DNA of 64,000 nucleotides from contig JAVKOQ010000236.1 in NCBI GenBank assembly GCA_031835245.1, forward strand, positions 17,619 to 81,618, in the 5' to 3' direction. The stretch's first letter is position 1, and each line of letters begins with the position of its first letter. This stretch comes from Balamuthia mandrillaris (Eukaryota; Discosea; Longamoebia; Balamuthiidae). The notes beneath the pieces are model-generated. The model saw only the letters and a list, made by a program, of their open reading frames with translations, did no database searches and was not told the origin of the DNA. A program made the translations under genes and the position numbers. This document shows, piece by piece, positions 9,867 through 21,816 of the stretch.

Positions 9867-10772
9867 ATGGCCACGTTTGACGAGCTAAGAAAGGAGGCAC
9901 GCAAGCTGGAGACCACGTTGGACCTCAAGCTTGTGTCCTACTCCAAATTTGGGGCCAACTTTGCGCACTCGAGCCTCCTGAGGGAAGGCAGCTCTGACAC
10001 GGTCTCCTTGCTGAAGAACAGCGAGCATGTGGCCAATTCTATGGCTCTCGAGGTTGAGCAGCTACTTTCCAAGGTTTTCCTCTCTCGTTCTCCCTCCTTT
10101 AGCCTGTTTTTTTTAAAAATATTTGAAGTTCACTTCTGACTCTGTGAAAAAATGAAAAAGCTGTCTGAACTGAACGAAGAGATGGGGCGTTGCGCCACTG
10201 CTATCAATTATCCTCACCACCTACAACACCACAGACAAAAGTTGCATGAATACTCACAGGAGTTTAACAAGACTAGGGTATTCTACCTGCCTGCTCCCTC
10301 TTGTTATGCTCTTCCTCTGTTTTCTTCTCTGCTGTTTTTTTTTACTTTCTGCTTCGATGTCTTTTTTGTTGGCTTGCTTTCTCTTTGTCCCTCTCCTTCT
10401 CTCTCTCTCTCTCTCTCTTTGCTTTGTCTCTTCTATTTCATGTCTCTGCTCTTGGCTAGCTTCTCCATTGTTTAACTCAAGGTGATCCTTTTTTTTTTGG
10501 CTTTTGCAGTCAAACATTTTGGCCACGCGAGAACATGCCGAACTGTTGATATCTGTACAGCAAGACATCACGTACGGCTTATCCCTTGCCTTATCGTCCT
10601 GCTCGTTTGCTTTGTGGTGTTTGCCTTTGCTTCTGTCTAAACCTCTTTTAGCAATATCAAAAACTCGGGCTTCAGTTCGCGGACAGACAGCCTTCTTCGT
10701 GAACGTAGTTCTATTCATGGTTCCGATCATGTATTAGACCTTCTTACTGGGTTTGTTACTCGCTCTCTTTCG

Positions 10773-10806
<34 letters not shown>

Positions 10807-11128
10807 GCGTTTATTGTTGTCTCTCCCGTTAAACCAACCACAACAACAGACAAGCGCAGGATGTGCGAGAGGCTGTTGCCTCACAAAGAAACTTTTTGAG
10901 AGGAACCATCTCTAAATTATCAATAGTGGGAGGTACTTTATCTTTTCCTCTGCGCTTCATTTCGTTCGCTCACCAACACTTGCTTTATCGAACAAAAAAG
11001 GGAAGCTACCGGGCATAAGCAGTTTAATAGGCACTATCAGGAAAAAGAAGTCGAGAGACTGCCTCATTCTAAGCCTCTTCATCGCATTTTGTATCTGTTT
11101 CATACTATTCTATTGGCTACGAAACTAA
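9867..11128 (+). CDS. GOSR1: Golgi SNARE GOS28 (GOSR1)
   Basis: Six exons (9867-10073, 10161-10277, 10510-10571, 10652-10750, 10850-10932, 11001-11128) give 231 residues (human 250). It is a Qb-SNARE of ER-Golgi and intra-Golgi vesicle fusion. The start ATFDELRKEARKLETTLDLK and the segment LHEYSQEFNKTR match the N-terminal helices. The SNARE motif covers RTDSLLRERSSIHGSDHV through AVASQRNFLRGTISKL. A basic RKKKSRD precedes a C-terminal membrane anchor (CLILSLFIAFCICFILFYWL) that ends the protein. The splice junction of exon 6 (AAAAAAG acceptor) is the least certain. It converges with XRN2; the two stop codons lie only 80 bp apart. Confidence 0.92.
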
Positions 11129-11208
11129 TCCCTTTTGATCTCCATAAAATTCATTTTATTTATTCATCACTAAGGCGTATCTTCGCTTTTTCGTTTCTTT
11201 TCGCTGCT

Positions 11209-14200
11209 TTACTGAGGGCCACGGGGTGGCTGCTGCTGAAACTGTTGTTGAGCGCCAAGCTGCTGGGGCTGAACCAGCTGTTGCAGTTGTTGCAACAGTT
11301 GTTGTGTCTGTTGCGGATTAACAGCTGGCGGTTGTAGTTGAGGAGGTGGCACGGGGGTGAATGCTGCTCCTTGTTGTTGTTGTTGCAAAGCGGCCAACTG
11401 AGAGAGAGCAACCACTGCTGGATTTTGTGGTGGCTGGTTGTAGACTGCTGTTTGTTGTTGGTATTGTTGTTGATGAGTATAGCCATATGAAGATGAAGAT
11501 CCACCATAGTTGTTATAAGGTTGCTGCTGCTGGTGCTGCTGAGGATAGGAAGAAGATGAGCGATCATTGTTGTAGTCCCGATAGCCTCCTCTTCCTCCAC
11601 GACCTCCTTGCTGATAATGGTGATCACGGTCATCTCGTGGTTGTCTTCTATCGTAGCTTCTTCGTTCATCCCTGTAATCTCGGCTTCCGCCTCCACGATG
11701 GTGCCTGTCATCACGCCTTTCGCCATCATGGTGACGTGGTCGACGATCTTCGTAGTAATCATCTCTTCTGTCATGGCGACGGTTGCGGTCTCTGTCATCA
11801 TCACGATGGTGGCTGCCACCTCTATACTGGCCTCCACTGCTTCCTCCATATTGACGACTTTCATAGGAAGGAGCGTTGCCCAATAGTCCTGGTTGTTGTG
11901 CCCCGCCACCATCATGACCACCGTAGCCTTGTTGTTGGTAAGGTGGATAATGTGGTCCGCCGCCATAGCCATGGGGTTGATAGTATGGACCACCACGGCC
12001 ACGGCCACCGCCAGCATTCCATCCCCCTCTTCCTCCTCGCACAGAGTATGGAGAAGAAGGCAGATGATGGTTGAGCATGCGTCCTGCATGTTCGCGGTGA
12101 AGACGCGTCGTTCTTAAGCTTGAAAAGTCATCCTGAGAAAGAACAGGAGGCGGCGGTACGCAGCCAGAAAGCAGCTTCGAATCGAAGATGTGGCCCTCCG
12201 GAACGGGTGGCAAGTCGAAGATGGCTTTGTAGACCTGATTGTTGCGTGTGCCAGCCACATCAGGGATTGGACATACAACCTCTGCACCAATGGGCAGAGC
12301 ATTCTCTACTCGGCGAATGGTGCCGTTGAAGCCATGCGTCAAGGATGGATCAAGAGTTACGCCTTCAGCCGGTGATGATTTGTCTTTCTCTTTGCTTGAT
12401 CCTTCTTTTCCTTTTTCTTGTTCTTCCTCTTCTTGTTTCTCTTTGTCTTCGGGTGTTGTTTCAGAGCTTTGCCTTTCTTCGTAGAGGGAGGCAAATAACG
12501 GGGCAGCAGGATGAGAGCTATGAACATAGAGGAGATGGTTGCCCATTTGGTTTCTTGACTTTTCTTCTTCGGAGAAGGATCTTTCTATCACTTTCATAGC
12601 GCTTAAAAGGCGGTCCTCATCGATGAAGGGAAGAAGCGCCACCGCCTGCCAAGTATATCTTTTACCATTCATGTCCAAAGCAAAATCTTCTGGATAGAAA
12701 TCAATGATGCTCGAGTCTGGATCACTCATTGCCTTTTGACATGCCGGCGGCAAACAATGGCCGCTTAAAAACAACAGAAAAAGTCAATTATGAACCCAAG
12801 ATAAGGGGAGAGGTAGGGAATGGTGAGATTACCTGGCAGCAGGGAGTACACTCATGAGCTGCTCAAACGGCTTGAAAGGTGTACCCTGTTCCATGGACGG
12901 GGACTCAGTGCTAATGTACTGCATGTCTTCAGCAAAGGGAGAATAGTGGAATGGGTAGTACCAGCCCCAAGAACGGCAACCCTGGTAGTAGTACCGCAAC
13001 ACCCAAACCAGCCCCTCTGCGTAGGCCTCTGCTAAGGTTGTCTTAAACCCAACATCGTTCTCGTCCACGTTGAACTTTTGTCTGTAGTAGCGCTCCTTCC
13101 AGCCCGCTTCTCCCAAGCGTACATCATCGGGAGGTTCCGGCTCTGACTCGTCATCGTCACGAGCGGATAGTAGCCCTTCAGTTTTATCGCCCGTCTGCTT
13201 TCCTTTTTCTGCTTCTGCTTCTGTTTCTTCTGTTTCTTCTTTTGCTTCTCCTTCCACTTCATCATCCGGGCTAGCTTCTTCTGCTTCTGGGCCTTCCATA
13301 GTTTCTTCTGCTTTTTGCTCTACGCCTTCGGCATCTTCGTCGTCATCATTAGCCATGATGGAAGCTTTAAGTGCCTGGGCGGCGTCTTTGTTTGTTTTTT
13401 TAGGGCTTTTGGCGATCGCTCTGCCCGTCTCATCTAACCGCTGACGTTTCTGGTCTCTCTCCTCGTTGCGAGCGAGGTGTTGAGCCAGCTCCTCCGCTTG
13501 CCGTTTCCTTGCCATGCGCGCTCGCCTTCTGCCTTCTTTTCTTCTCTGCTCTCGTCTTCTTCTCTCAACAAGAATACTGTCTTCCATCTTCCCCACTTCA
13601 TGCATCAGCTGTTTGACCCTCTTGAGGTCGACTTCTCCGTGTTTGGTCAAGTAGCCACCAAGAGAGGGCAGCATTTGCTTGTAGAGCGTGCAAAGGCGGT
13701 CAATAGCCTTCTCTCGAATCTCCAGTGTGGGTAGATGCGGCAAGAAATCGTTGCCCACAAAAAAGCAGAGAAACACAAAGTCATCAATCAGCCTCTCTAA
13801 GTCGTAGTCCTTGCTGTCTCCCCAAAGGCACTCACCAGGCGGCCGGAGGTCCACGTCCAGGTATTCCCTCAAGATTGGAATGTACACGAACTGAAAGGGC
13901 TGTCGCTTAAAGTCTTGCTCGTCGAACTCGCCTTGCTTCTCCCGTGCTTTACCTTTACACTCACTGGCCATGTGGCCTGGCTGTCCGCAGATGAAGCAGT
14001 TGTTCTGGTTGTTCTGCAAGATTACCTCTCTAAGGATGTAGAAGTGGGGCTCATGTGTGGCCAAAGACAACATTATCAAGTCAGCATCCAGCCCGTAAAG
14101 TACATGGCGAGTGTTGGGATCATAGCTGGGTTGCGCCCTTTGGTGCCGTATAAACTCCATAATCTTGTGCTCACCTTCTCCTGGCACGTTCGCATCCGAC

Positions 14201-14875
14201 AATATCACTTTTACCTGTTATTTTTTTTTTTTTTTGGACAATCAGAAAAAGAGAAGTTAGAGAGATAAGAGAGAAACAAAGGCAAGCAACATACTCCTTT
14301 CCATCCAGGATCTGTGTTGAGGCGTTCCGTGATATAAAAGTCGAGTGACTCAGCCACTCGCGCCATGAACTTGGTTCCTGGTGTTATTACATTTGAATCA
14401 AACTACATTGAGAGAGAAGAGAAAGAGAGAGCGAGAGAGAGCCAGAGAAGAGAAAGAGAGCGAACGGGAGATTAGAACATTACTTGAAAATCATAAATAT
14501 GTGAAAGGAGAAACGTACACGGTGCTCTTTTGGAGGTGGCGCCTCTCGGCCCATTTTCAACAGCTCTTGACGTATCTCTTCCTCCTTCTTGGCCTTTTCT
14601 TGACTCTCCTTGCTAGCTTTAAACCTTCTGCTACGTTGTTGGTTCATCTTTGCTCTTGGAGCCACTCCATCTAGAGCAAAACACAAAGACAGAAGTGTCA
14701 AAAAAGGACTCGCACATCAAAGAAAAAAAGGGACATAACAGAGAAATGTTGAAAAGCACATACCGATGGCCATGAACAAAACCTTTCGAGGCCTCACGAT
14801 GGCAAAAAGGCGGTCAATGTACTCAAAGATGGCCTTCATGATTTCATCTTCATTTTCTGGTTGAGGCTGCAAAAA

Positions 14876-14913
<38 letters not shown>

Positions 14914-14928
14914 GAGAGGCGAGGGTAT

Positions 14929-14972
<44 letters not shown>

Positions 14973-15242
14973 GAATTAAATTCAAAAACGTTGTACAATT
15001 TAATCAAAAGATATCTTTTTTCACTGTTTAAAAAAACGAACCTTTCCTTCAGGATGAGCACAAGGGTGAATGATACCGTTCATGTCCAAGTAGAGATTAT
15101 CAAACTCGAGGCCGTTGGGATTCGGTTTGGAAGTGTCCACAAAAACTTCCACGCCATCCACCTCCTCGTGTTCTTCCAACACATCCTTGAGGACGCGCGG
15201 ATACTTTAGGCACAGCCAACGAAAGAAAGCAGGCACTCCCAT
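11209..15242 (-). CDS. XRN2: Nuclear 5'-3' exoribonuclease XRN2/Rat1
   Basis: Six exons: 15242-15042, 14866-14764, about 14670-14519, 14402-14295, 14214-12833 and 12763-11209, about 1,166 residues (human 950). It degrades 5'-monophosphate RNA and takes part in Pol II termination and rRNA processing in the nucleus. The N-terminus [15 protein letters not shown] and [15 protein letters not shown] give the catalytic core, followed by [14 protein letters not shown] and [15 protein letters not shown]. The CCHC knuckle [14 protein letters not shown] separates XRN2/Rat1 from XRN1. [13 protein letters not shown] and [16 protein letters not shown] are also conserved. A disordered tail from about residue 840 is rich in RG/RGG, Tyr, His and poly-Gln, longer than in human XRN2. 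A (GA)n run lies in intron 1. Confidence 0.95.
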
Positions 15243-15489
15243 GTTGCGTGGTGATTCTTCAAACCTTTCGTTTTCTGGTGGGTCAGAGGGCGGAAGGGGG
15301 GAGTTTGGATTCCTGCTTGCGGTCTTTCAACGGAACCTGCCCTATTTTTTTTCTCTTTCTTTTCTTTTTCTTTCCTTCTTCTTTCTTTCCTTTTTTCAAC
15401 CGATTTTATCGAAATTCACCAATATTATCGATTTTTTAACCTAATTTGACAAATCAACTCGATAATTGCCAATCAGAGGGAGTGAGAGC

Positions 15490-15528
<39 letters not shown>

Positions 15529-16273
15529 AGAGAGAAATGTTGTTTGGTTCTTGATAGGTTCTCTCCTTTTTGTTTTGCTTGGTTTTTTCCTGCACCGCAT
15601 GTAAGTGTAAGTGTCTTTGGATTTGTTTCCGTGTGGCACATGGGATTTGAAAAAAAATGTGGGAGCAATGGAGGCACCAACGGCACTGAGATAGCAAGCA
15701 AAGGTGTACTATGTAGCTCCTCCTTTTGGAGTTCCTCTGCGGAAGTGCTCTTTCAGAAGGGAGACAAGAGGAGGAAAGAAAAAACTCCTTTCGCTATGAA
15801 CCGCTTGTTCCCGCGCCCTCATACGAATTCTCACGAGGACGACAAGAGGAAAGAGGAAGAACCTCTCTCTCCTCATCCATCGCAAGGGTGGGCGTCTGGA
15901 AAGCTTTCACGTCAAAGAGATGAATCCCCCAAAAAAAAAAAGGAAGCACACCATTGACGCTAAAACCAGAATGAGCCATTCCAAAGCGTATTCCTTTGGG
16001 GTTTTTTTCTATTTATCACCACCTGTCACAAGACTTTAGCTTATGGGACTCCAATACTCTTCTCGCTCTCTCTCTCGCTCTCTCTCTCGCTCTCTCTCTT
16101 CTCTCTTACCGGCCAATTGCACAAAGAAAAACAGAGCTCATATGAACGATGGACAGAAGATGGGGCACAGAGAGAGATACAAACAAAAAAAAGGGGTAAG
16201 ATAAATAAACAGGGAGGTCTTGAGTGAGCCTCGCCCAACAATCTTAAAAGCATTGTTAAGATAGGGTCCCCCA
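15243..16273. other. Intergenic region, no convincing gene
   Basis: Holds a (GA)n run (15494-15530) and a CTCTCTCTCG run (about 16060-16100). A plus frame at 15796-15957 encodes a Lys-rich peptide with a PKKKK segment, but has no homology or splice support that I can see. The 5' side is presumably the XRN2 promoter. Confidence 0.5.
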
Positions 16274-18961
16274 TCAGATGGCTTGTAGGGAGCAACCTCC
16301 TTCCACATCAAAATAGGCAGTCAGTTCAAATGATCTCTCACAGCCTGGCTCAAACGTGCAAGGAATAATATAGTAGGGTGTGTCCTGTTGGCATTCGAAA
16401 CTGCAATCCACTTTTGGCAAAATGGAATAAAAGCATTAGCAATGGGGTCTTTAAACGAACTCCTCTCTCATCTCTCACGAGGAGTTTCTTTCTTTTTTTT
16501 TAAAAAAAATTCTCTCTCTCCTTGGTATTGATACCTTCGCGGTCATTGCGGAAGGGATACGCCTTGGCGATGACATGCTTCTTGAGTACTTTTGCAAGTC
16601 TTTTTGTCTTGCCCTTTTCGTCTGCAGACAGAACATTCAGCACCTCACGCATTAAATTAATTTTTTAAAAAAACACAAGTCACTTACCGTTTCGTTTGCA
16701 CACATAAAAGCCTATACTTTGCGAGTTGAGTTTATCTTGCGAAAGAAGAATGACAATTTTACGGGCAGAGTTGGCTGTCAGCAAATACTGAGGATTGTTG
16801 GAACATGTTGCATGATTTCTACAGCCACCAGCGGTGCTTCCTTTCCACTCGCCCTTTACCGAGACAGAGTACCACTTTTCTCTACAAGGAAAGAGGGCAA
16901 CAGAACCAGATGGGTTGAAGCCGTGTTGACCAAAGATAGAAATGCTGAACTTGCCATATTCGTGAGGACGAAACGTTGCTGGTATGATTATATAGGGCAT
17001 ATCTCTTGGCTCCAATGTAACATCGCATATCACTGATGACAGTAAAAGTTAGGAGAGAAAAGAGCGAGAGAATAGAAAAAAGCATTACCATCTCTTGTAT
17101 TCTGAAAAGTAGCCTTTGCGATTATATCAGCTGGCTCTAAGACTAGCTTTTTAATTCCTGGAGAACAACCAATATTAAAACAAAATATCCCTGCAATAAG
17201 CGGTAGAAGTACCTACCATCACTCAAAACCACATAAAACCCAATAGAACGCCTCTCCTGCTCATGTTGGGTCAGCCGTAGGGTCAATGCGCACTTTTCTT
17301 TTACTTCCAAGAAGAACTGAGGGTTGTCTCTCCAAGAAAGGTGGTTGACGCATCCTCCTGCTGTGTCACTTTCCCAAGCGCCCTGTTTTTTTCATTGTTA
17401 ACAAGGGATCATCGAAGGAGTGTTCTTGTGGGAGGAGAAGCAAACAGAAGTAGAACTGTACCTTGATTGTAACAGACGGCAGTGAAGCCAGCTCCTCAAT
17501 ATATACATCGTTGTCGCTATACACTCTTATCTCAAACTTACCTTCATGCGCAGGATCAAACGTGCATGGCAAGATTACGTAACGAGCCTCAGGTTGCAGA
17601 ACAGCGTCAAGGTGAGCTGCAAAAAAAGAAAGCAAAATAAATAAGGTCGCAAAAAATAAAATGTTGAACATAGACTAACCTTCCTCACTACTGATGAAGT
17701 CAGATTTGCTGACTATATCATCAACATCGGATCGAACGAGCTTAGCTTGTGACTCTGTATCATGTAGATAATGATGAGCAACCACCTTGGTTTTGTTTTC
17801 CATAAGAGAGCACTAACGGTACCTTGGGTTCTCAACAGATACACGCCAAGCTGGTCGAAATCCTTTTGTGACTGGATCACTTGTACCTTGACTCGGGTAT
17901 TGGTGGAAGCAGTGATTAAGTATTGCGGATTGTTGAGGTGAGTAGGATGGTTTCTGCAGCCACCCGCTGTCTCTTTGGTCCACTCTCCCTAAGAAGCGAA
18001 TCCATTAAGGTTCATGAACAACAAGAAAAGAAAAAGAAGACTAAGGAGACCAATAATACACACCGACACAGAGAAGCATTGCCATCCGGCCATCACAGGG
18101 GTGATTGAGAAGGCCTGGTCACCAGTTATTGTGACAGTAAACTTCGTCTTTTCATCAGGATAAAAAGTGCACGGAATGAAGACGTACGGATGCTCCACTG
18201 CTTCCAACATAAGCTCCGCCGTTACTATGAGAAAAGGGTTGGCATTACAGAAAGAAAAAGGAGCAAAAATAAGAACAACCACAACCACAACCACAACCAC
18301 AACCACAACCACAACCACAACCACAACCACAACCACAACCACAACCACAACCACAACCACAACCACAACCACAACCACAACCACAACCAACCACAACCAC
18401 AACCACAACCACAACCACAACCACAACCACAACCACAACCACAACCACAACCACAACCACAACCACAACCACAACCACAACCACAACCACAACCACAACC
18501 ACAACCACAACCACAACCACAACCACAACCACGACAATCGTAAGGAGCAAAAGCAAATGAACAGTGGGACGAAAACGAAAAGTACAGGACAGAGGACGAA
18601 CCTTGAGGGGAGTCTTCGAACTCAGACTTGGCAACCAAGTCCTTTCTTGTGAGAAGAATTTGCTTGCGGCCACTTCCTTTGGTTTAAACAGACAATAGAG
18701 AAAGAAGGACCTTTAACCTCAAGCATGACAAAAGAAGTGGGTGGTTTTTTTTAAAAAAATACCATCGCTGTTGGCAATATAAAACCCAATGCCGAATGGT
18801 TCCTTCCCCTTTGGAACTACTTGCGACAGAGTCACCTTGAGCTTCGTCTTTGCTGAGAGCTTGAGGAAGATCTGAGGGTTATCCCGCCAGCTCAGGTTGT
18901 TGATGCAACCACCGCAGCTGCCTTCGCTCCACTCCCCCTCATACTCTGCCTGGTAGGTCAT
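16274..18961 (-). CDS. Multi-domain calpain-III (C2-like) repeat protein
   Basis: About ten exons encode alternating half-domains that together resemble three to four calpain domain III (C2-like beta-sandwich) units. Repeated signatures: GEWSEGSCGGCINNLSW, GEWTKETAGGCRNH, GAWESDTAGGCVNHLSW and GEWKGSTAGGCRNH, each followed by NPQ(I/Y/F)(F/L)L. The other halves are PYVFIPCTFYPDEKTKF, RYVILPCTFDPAHEGKF, PYIIIPATFRPHEYGKF and YYIIPCTFEPGCERSF. No papain-like Cys/His/Asn protease core and no EF-hands are visible between 16.2 and 19.2 kb. In calpains this domain binds phospholipid and Ca2+ and regulates the protease; here a membrane- or protein-binding role is only inferred. The ATG at 18961 is the first in frame, and an upstream exon cannot be excluded. 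Confidence 0.75.
18274..18531. repeat. (AACCAC)n hexanucleotide array in an intron
   Basis: More than 40 copies of ACAACC (GGTTGT on the gene strand), broken once near 18384 by a four-base shift. It sits in the intron between the exons encoding the first calpain-III half-domains. On the minus strand GG pairs recur every six bases. The Thr/Asn/His or Val/Trp-Leu/Cys-Gly frames through it are artefacts. Confidence 0.92.
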
Positions 18962-19317
18962 CTTTCCTCTCTCGAGTTTTCCGAAAATGAAATAAAGTGG
19001 GTTGCAGAAGGACTCCCCCAGCAGCAGGAGCAGCACAGAGAGGCAAGTAACGGCGGAAGACAGAGGAACCTTTTTTTTCTCTCTTTTCGTTTCCTTTCTC
19101 TCTTGTTTTATTTACTGTCGACATGAGATCTGTCGGTGCTCCCCTGCTCACTTGTTGCACAACTGCTGCTGCACATGCCCTACAGAGAACAAGATACTCC
19201 TACGACGACGGGGAGCGCTCCGCCCAGTGGTAGTTGGCCTTGTTTGCTTGTGGATGCTCTTGGGGATGGGTGGGCGGTGGGTGAGTGGGTGTTACAGCTA
19301 AGCCCCAACCAGCATGT

Positions 19318-20172
19318 TCAGCAACGCCAGCTCTGTTTGTTTTTCAAACACAAACCCTCGTTAGATATCATGCCACTCGGGAGGGAAGGGAGGAGCAGAG
19401 AGCGAGAACCTTTTAGCCGACTCTCCCACCGCAGACGAACGTGGTCGGGAATGGGAATATTGGACGCTTGCTCCGCAGCTTGTGCCACGGCTCGTATGAA
19501 GGAAAGAAACCGTTGAATCTCGTCTTTGTTGGGGTTAACGGGAGCCACTACCACGCAGCACCTGCAGGAAAGAGGAAGACATAACCCAGAATAAGTAACC
19601 TGCCGATATCTTGCTTTTGAGGTCATTTGTGTGTTTGGAATTGCGTGTTAGTTGGTGCGTTACCCTACTGGAATTTGGTGGACATAGCGGCCGAGCTCTT
19701 GGTGATGTACCTCCACGCTGACGCCCAAGTGATAGCAGTCATCGCAGAGGTCCTCCTTGTAGTTGGTCTTGGGGAGGCCCCACACGCTCTGCTCTTTCGC
19801 CGCTTTCCACAACTTGCGAGCGGCGGCCTTGCTGAGCTTGCCCTTAAAAACCTGAGGGGCCTGGAGGCCCAGCGGCTCCTGCCGTTTGACGGTGATGGAC
19901 GTGTTGCCATCCTTGAGCTCCCAGATGTGGACACGCCAGTACACCATGTTGGCAAAGCCTCCTAAAACACAAACGGTTAGCGAAAGAGTAAGCGTAAGAG
20001 CTGGAGAGAATGGAGATGAGAGAATGCAAACAGAAGAGAATAACAACAACAAACCGCTTTCGACTCTCAATTCGATGCGTTTTGTAGGAACTTCTTCTTC
20101 TTCTTCTCCCTCCTCTTGTTCTTGTTGTGGTGGTGGCGATAGCTGCAGCGGAGCATTCTCTGCCACGTCCAT
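19318..20172 (-). CDS. Unrecognised small protein, three exons
   Basis: Exons at about 20172-20053, 19962-19668 and 19562-19318 join in frame to about 220 residues. The N-terminus is Pro/Gln/Glu-rich (EEGEEEEEVPTKRIELRVES). The middle exon looks like a folded alpha/beta domain, with MVYWRVHIWELKDG, the AAARKLWKAAKEQSVWGLP helix, a DLCDDCYHLGVSVEVHHQ strand, and YVHQIPV. The last exon has VVVAPVNPNKDEIQRFLSFI and a helical segment. I do not recognise the family. The pattern of ligand-like positions is not catalytic in any obvious way. It is divergent from VTI1 with 366 bp between the starts. Confidence 0.6.
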
Positions 20173-20538
20173 CCCCCGTTTGCTGTGAGTTCAGCACTTC
20201 CACTTCTCTCTCTCTCTTTTTTTTTTGTTTTCCGCTGCGATCTCGAAAAACGGGAATTAGGAAAAAGAGTAGTGGCGGCGGCGGAGAGGGAGGAGGAAAA
20301 GGAGGTGACGCGACCTTTAGCTCTCCTTTGGGGTTTGTTTTTTTTTCGAGTCTGCAAAAAAACAACAACAAAACAAGCCGTTGAAAACAACAACAAAACA
20401 AGTAGCAGGAGCTCTGGGGTAGGTGCCGCTGCTCTGCATGTTTTTTTTTTTCCCTCCTTTCGATTCTCAAAAAAACTTTCCAGAGGGGGGAAGAGAACCA
20501 ACAAGAACACGTAGGAGGAAGAGGGGAAGGACCAGGCC

Positions 20539-20804
20539 ATGGACTTGTTTGAAAGCTACGAGGCGGATTTTCTGGAGACGTGCGGCAATGTTCGGGAGCA
20601 AATCAAGGCCCTGCCTAGCTTGCTCGGAGGTAACTTGGCAACTCTGTTTCACATTGCCTTTGTGGCAACCAATAACTCGCTACCTACCAACACTCAGATG
20701 AAAAACGAAACACTATCGACGAGGTGGAAGCCGACCTGGAAAGCGCAGAGGGAACGGTTCGCCTTTGCTACTTTTTCGGTCAAACATATAACAACTTAAC
20801 CTTG

Positions 20805-20836
<32 letters not shown>

Positions 20837-21763
20837 GCTTTCATTTCTTGTGACTCTCTCTCTTCTCTCTCTCTCTCTTCCGATTCTCGTTCTCTTCTTC
20901 TTTCGTTCTCTCTTCTTGCAAATGCATGCAGCTACAAGCAATGGGGCTTCAGGCACGGAGTGTGAATGCAGGAGAGAGGGAGGAGGCCCAACGCTTGACA
21001 CGAAAATACCAGCAAGAGCTCCGAGACCTGAAGAAGGACTTTAAGAAAGCGCAGCTGGCCTTCACCTCTTCACGCAACCGAGACGTGCTCATGGCTGGAG
21101 CCACAGAGCTGCACGTCACCTCCTTGGATCAAAGGGAACGCTTGGTGCGGGCCACTGACAAGTATGCTGACAACAAACAACGCATACGCGACATGCGCTC
21201 CACCGTTGAGTCGACCATCGAAGTGGGAGGCAACATTCTGGTTTGTTTCACTCCAATCTTTCGCAACAACAAAGAACAGAGAGAGAGGTAGAGAGAGAAA
21301 GACAAGGAGAAAGTAGAAGTAGAACTAGATTATAAGAGGTGTGTACTGAACTTACTAAACTATGCAGGAAGAGTTAGATGACCAACGCAGCCGAATGGAA
21401 CGGATGATAGACAAACTACGGGGCATCAATAGCAAGGTAGACCAGGCCAGGGGTATCATGGGACGAATGGGACGGCGGCTCATCGCCAACAAGTTGGTAG
21501 TCATCGGCATCATTCTCGTGCTAGTTCTGCTCATACTTGCCATCATCTACCTTCGTTTCTTCTGGGGGACTGGTGGAGGCGGTGGAGGAGGCAAAAGAGA
21601 AGCACCCCATGATGATTATAACGCTGATGATGGCCACGAGCATAGTGGCAGTGGTGGTGGTGGTGGTGGCAATTTCAGCAGTTCTACATCGTCTATAGCG
21701 CAGAGCGCTAAGAGTATAGAGGAAGGGGATAGTGGGCGTAGAGGCTTTTGGTCATGGTTGTAG
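20539..21763 (+). CDS. VTI1: Qb-SNARE VTI1 with long C-terminal tail
   Basis: Four exons (20539-20629, 20698-20756, 20932-21240, 21368-21763) encode 284 residues (human VTI1A 217). It acts in endosome, Golgi and vacuole fusion. The N-terminal start DLFESYEADFLETC and the following DEKRNTIDEVEADLE align with Vti1 Habc helices. YQQELRDLKKDFKKAQ follows. The SNARE motif runs from REEAQ-type heptads through VESTIEVGGNILEELDDQ to GINSKVDQARGIMGRMGR. The membrane anchor is LVVIGIILVLVLLILAIIYL. About 60 residues follow the anchor (poly-Gly, acidic, Ser-rich, ending RRGFWSWL), which most Vti1 proteins lack. Intron 2 carries a (CT)n tract. Confidence 0.93.
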
Positions 21764-21816
21764 GAATGAAATGGTTGGTATTCACATTGCGTTTTACTCG
21801 TTTATCAAAAGCATCG

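Noticed and set aside
11209-15242. XRN1 rather than XRN2
   Set aside because: The CCHC knuckle and the [16 protein letters not shown] segment are XRN2/Rat1 features, and the SH3-like extension of XRN1 is absent.
18274-18531. CRISPR-like periodic array
   Set aside because: Six-base perfect repeats with no unique spacers, in a eukaryotic intron.
17989-18673. Poly-Thr, Asn-His, Pro-Gln, Trp-Leu, Cys-Gly and Val repeat proteins
   Set aside because: They are six-frame readings of the ACAACC repeat inside an intron.
16274-18961. Annotation as a calpain protease
   Set aside because: Only domain-III-like halves are visible. No catalytic Cys, His and Asn motifs were found on either strand nearby.
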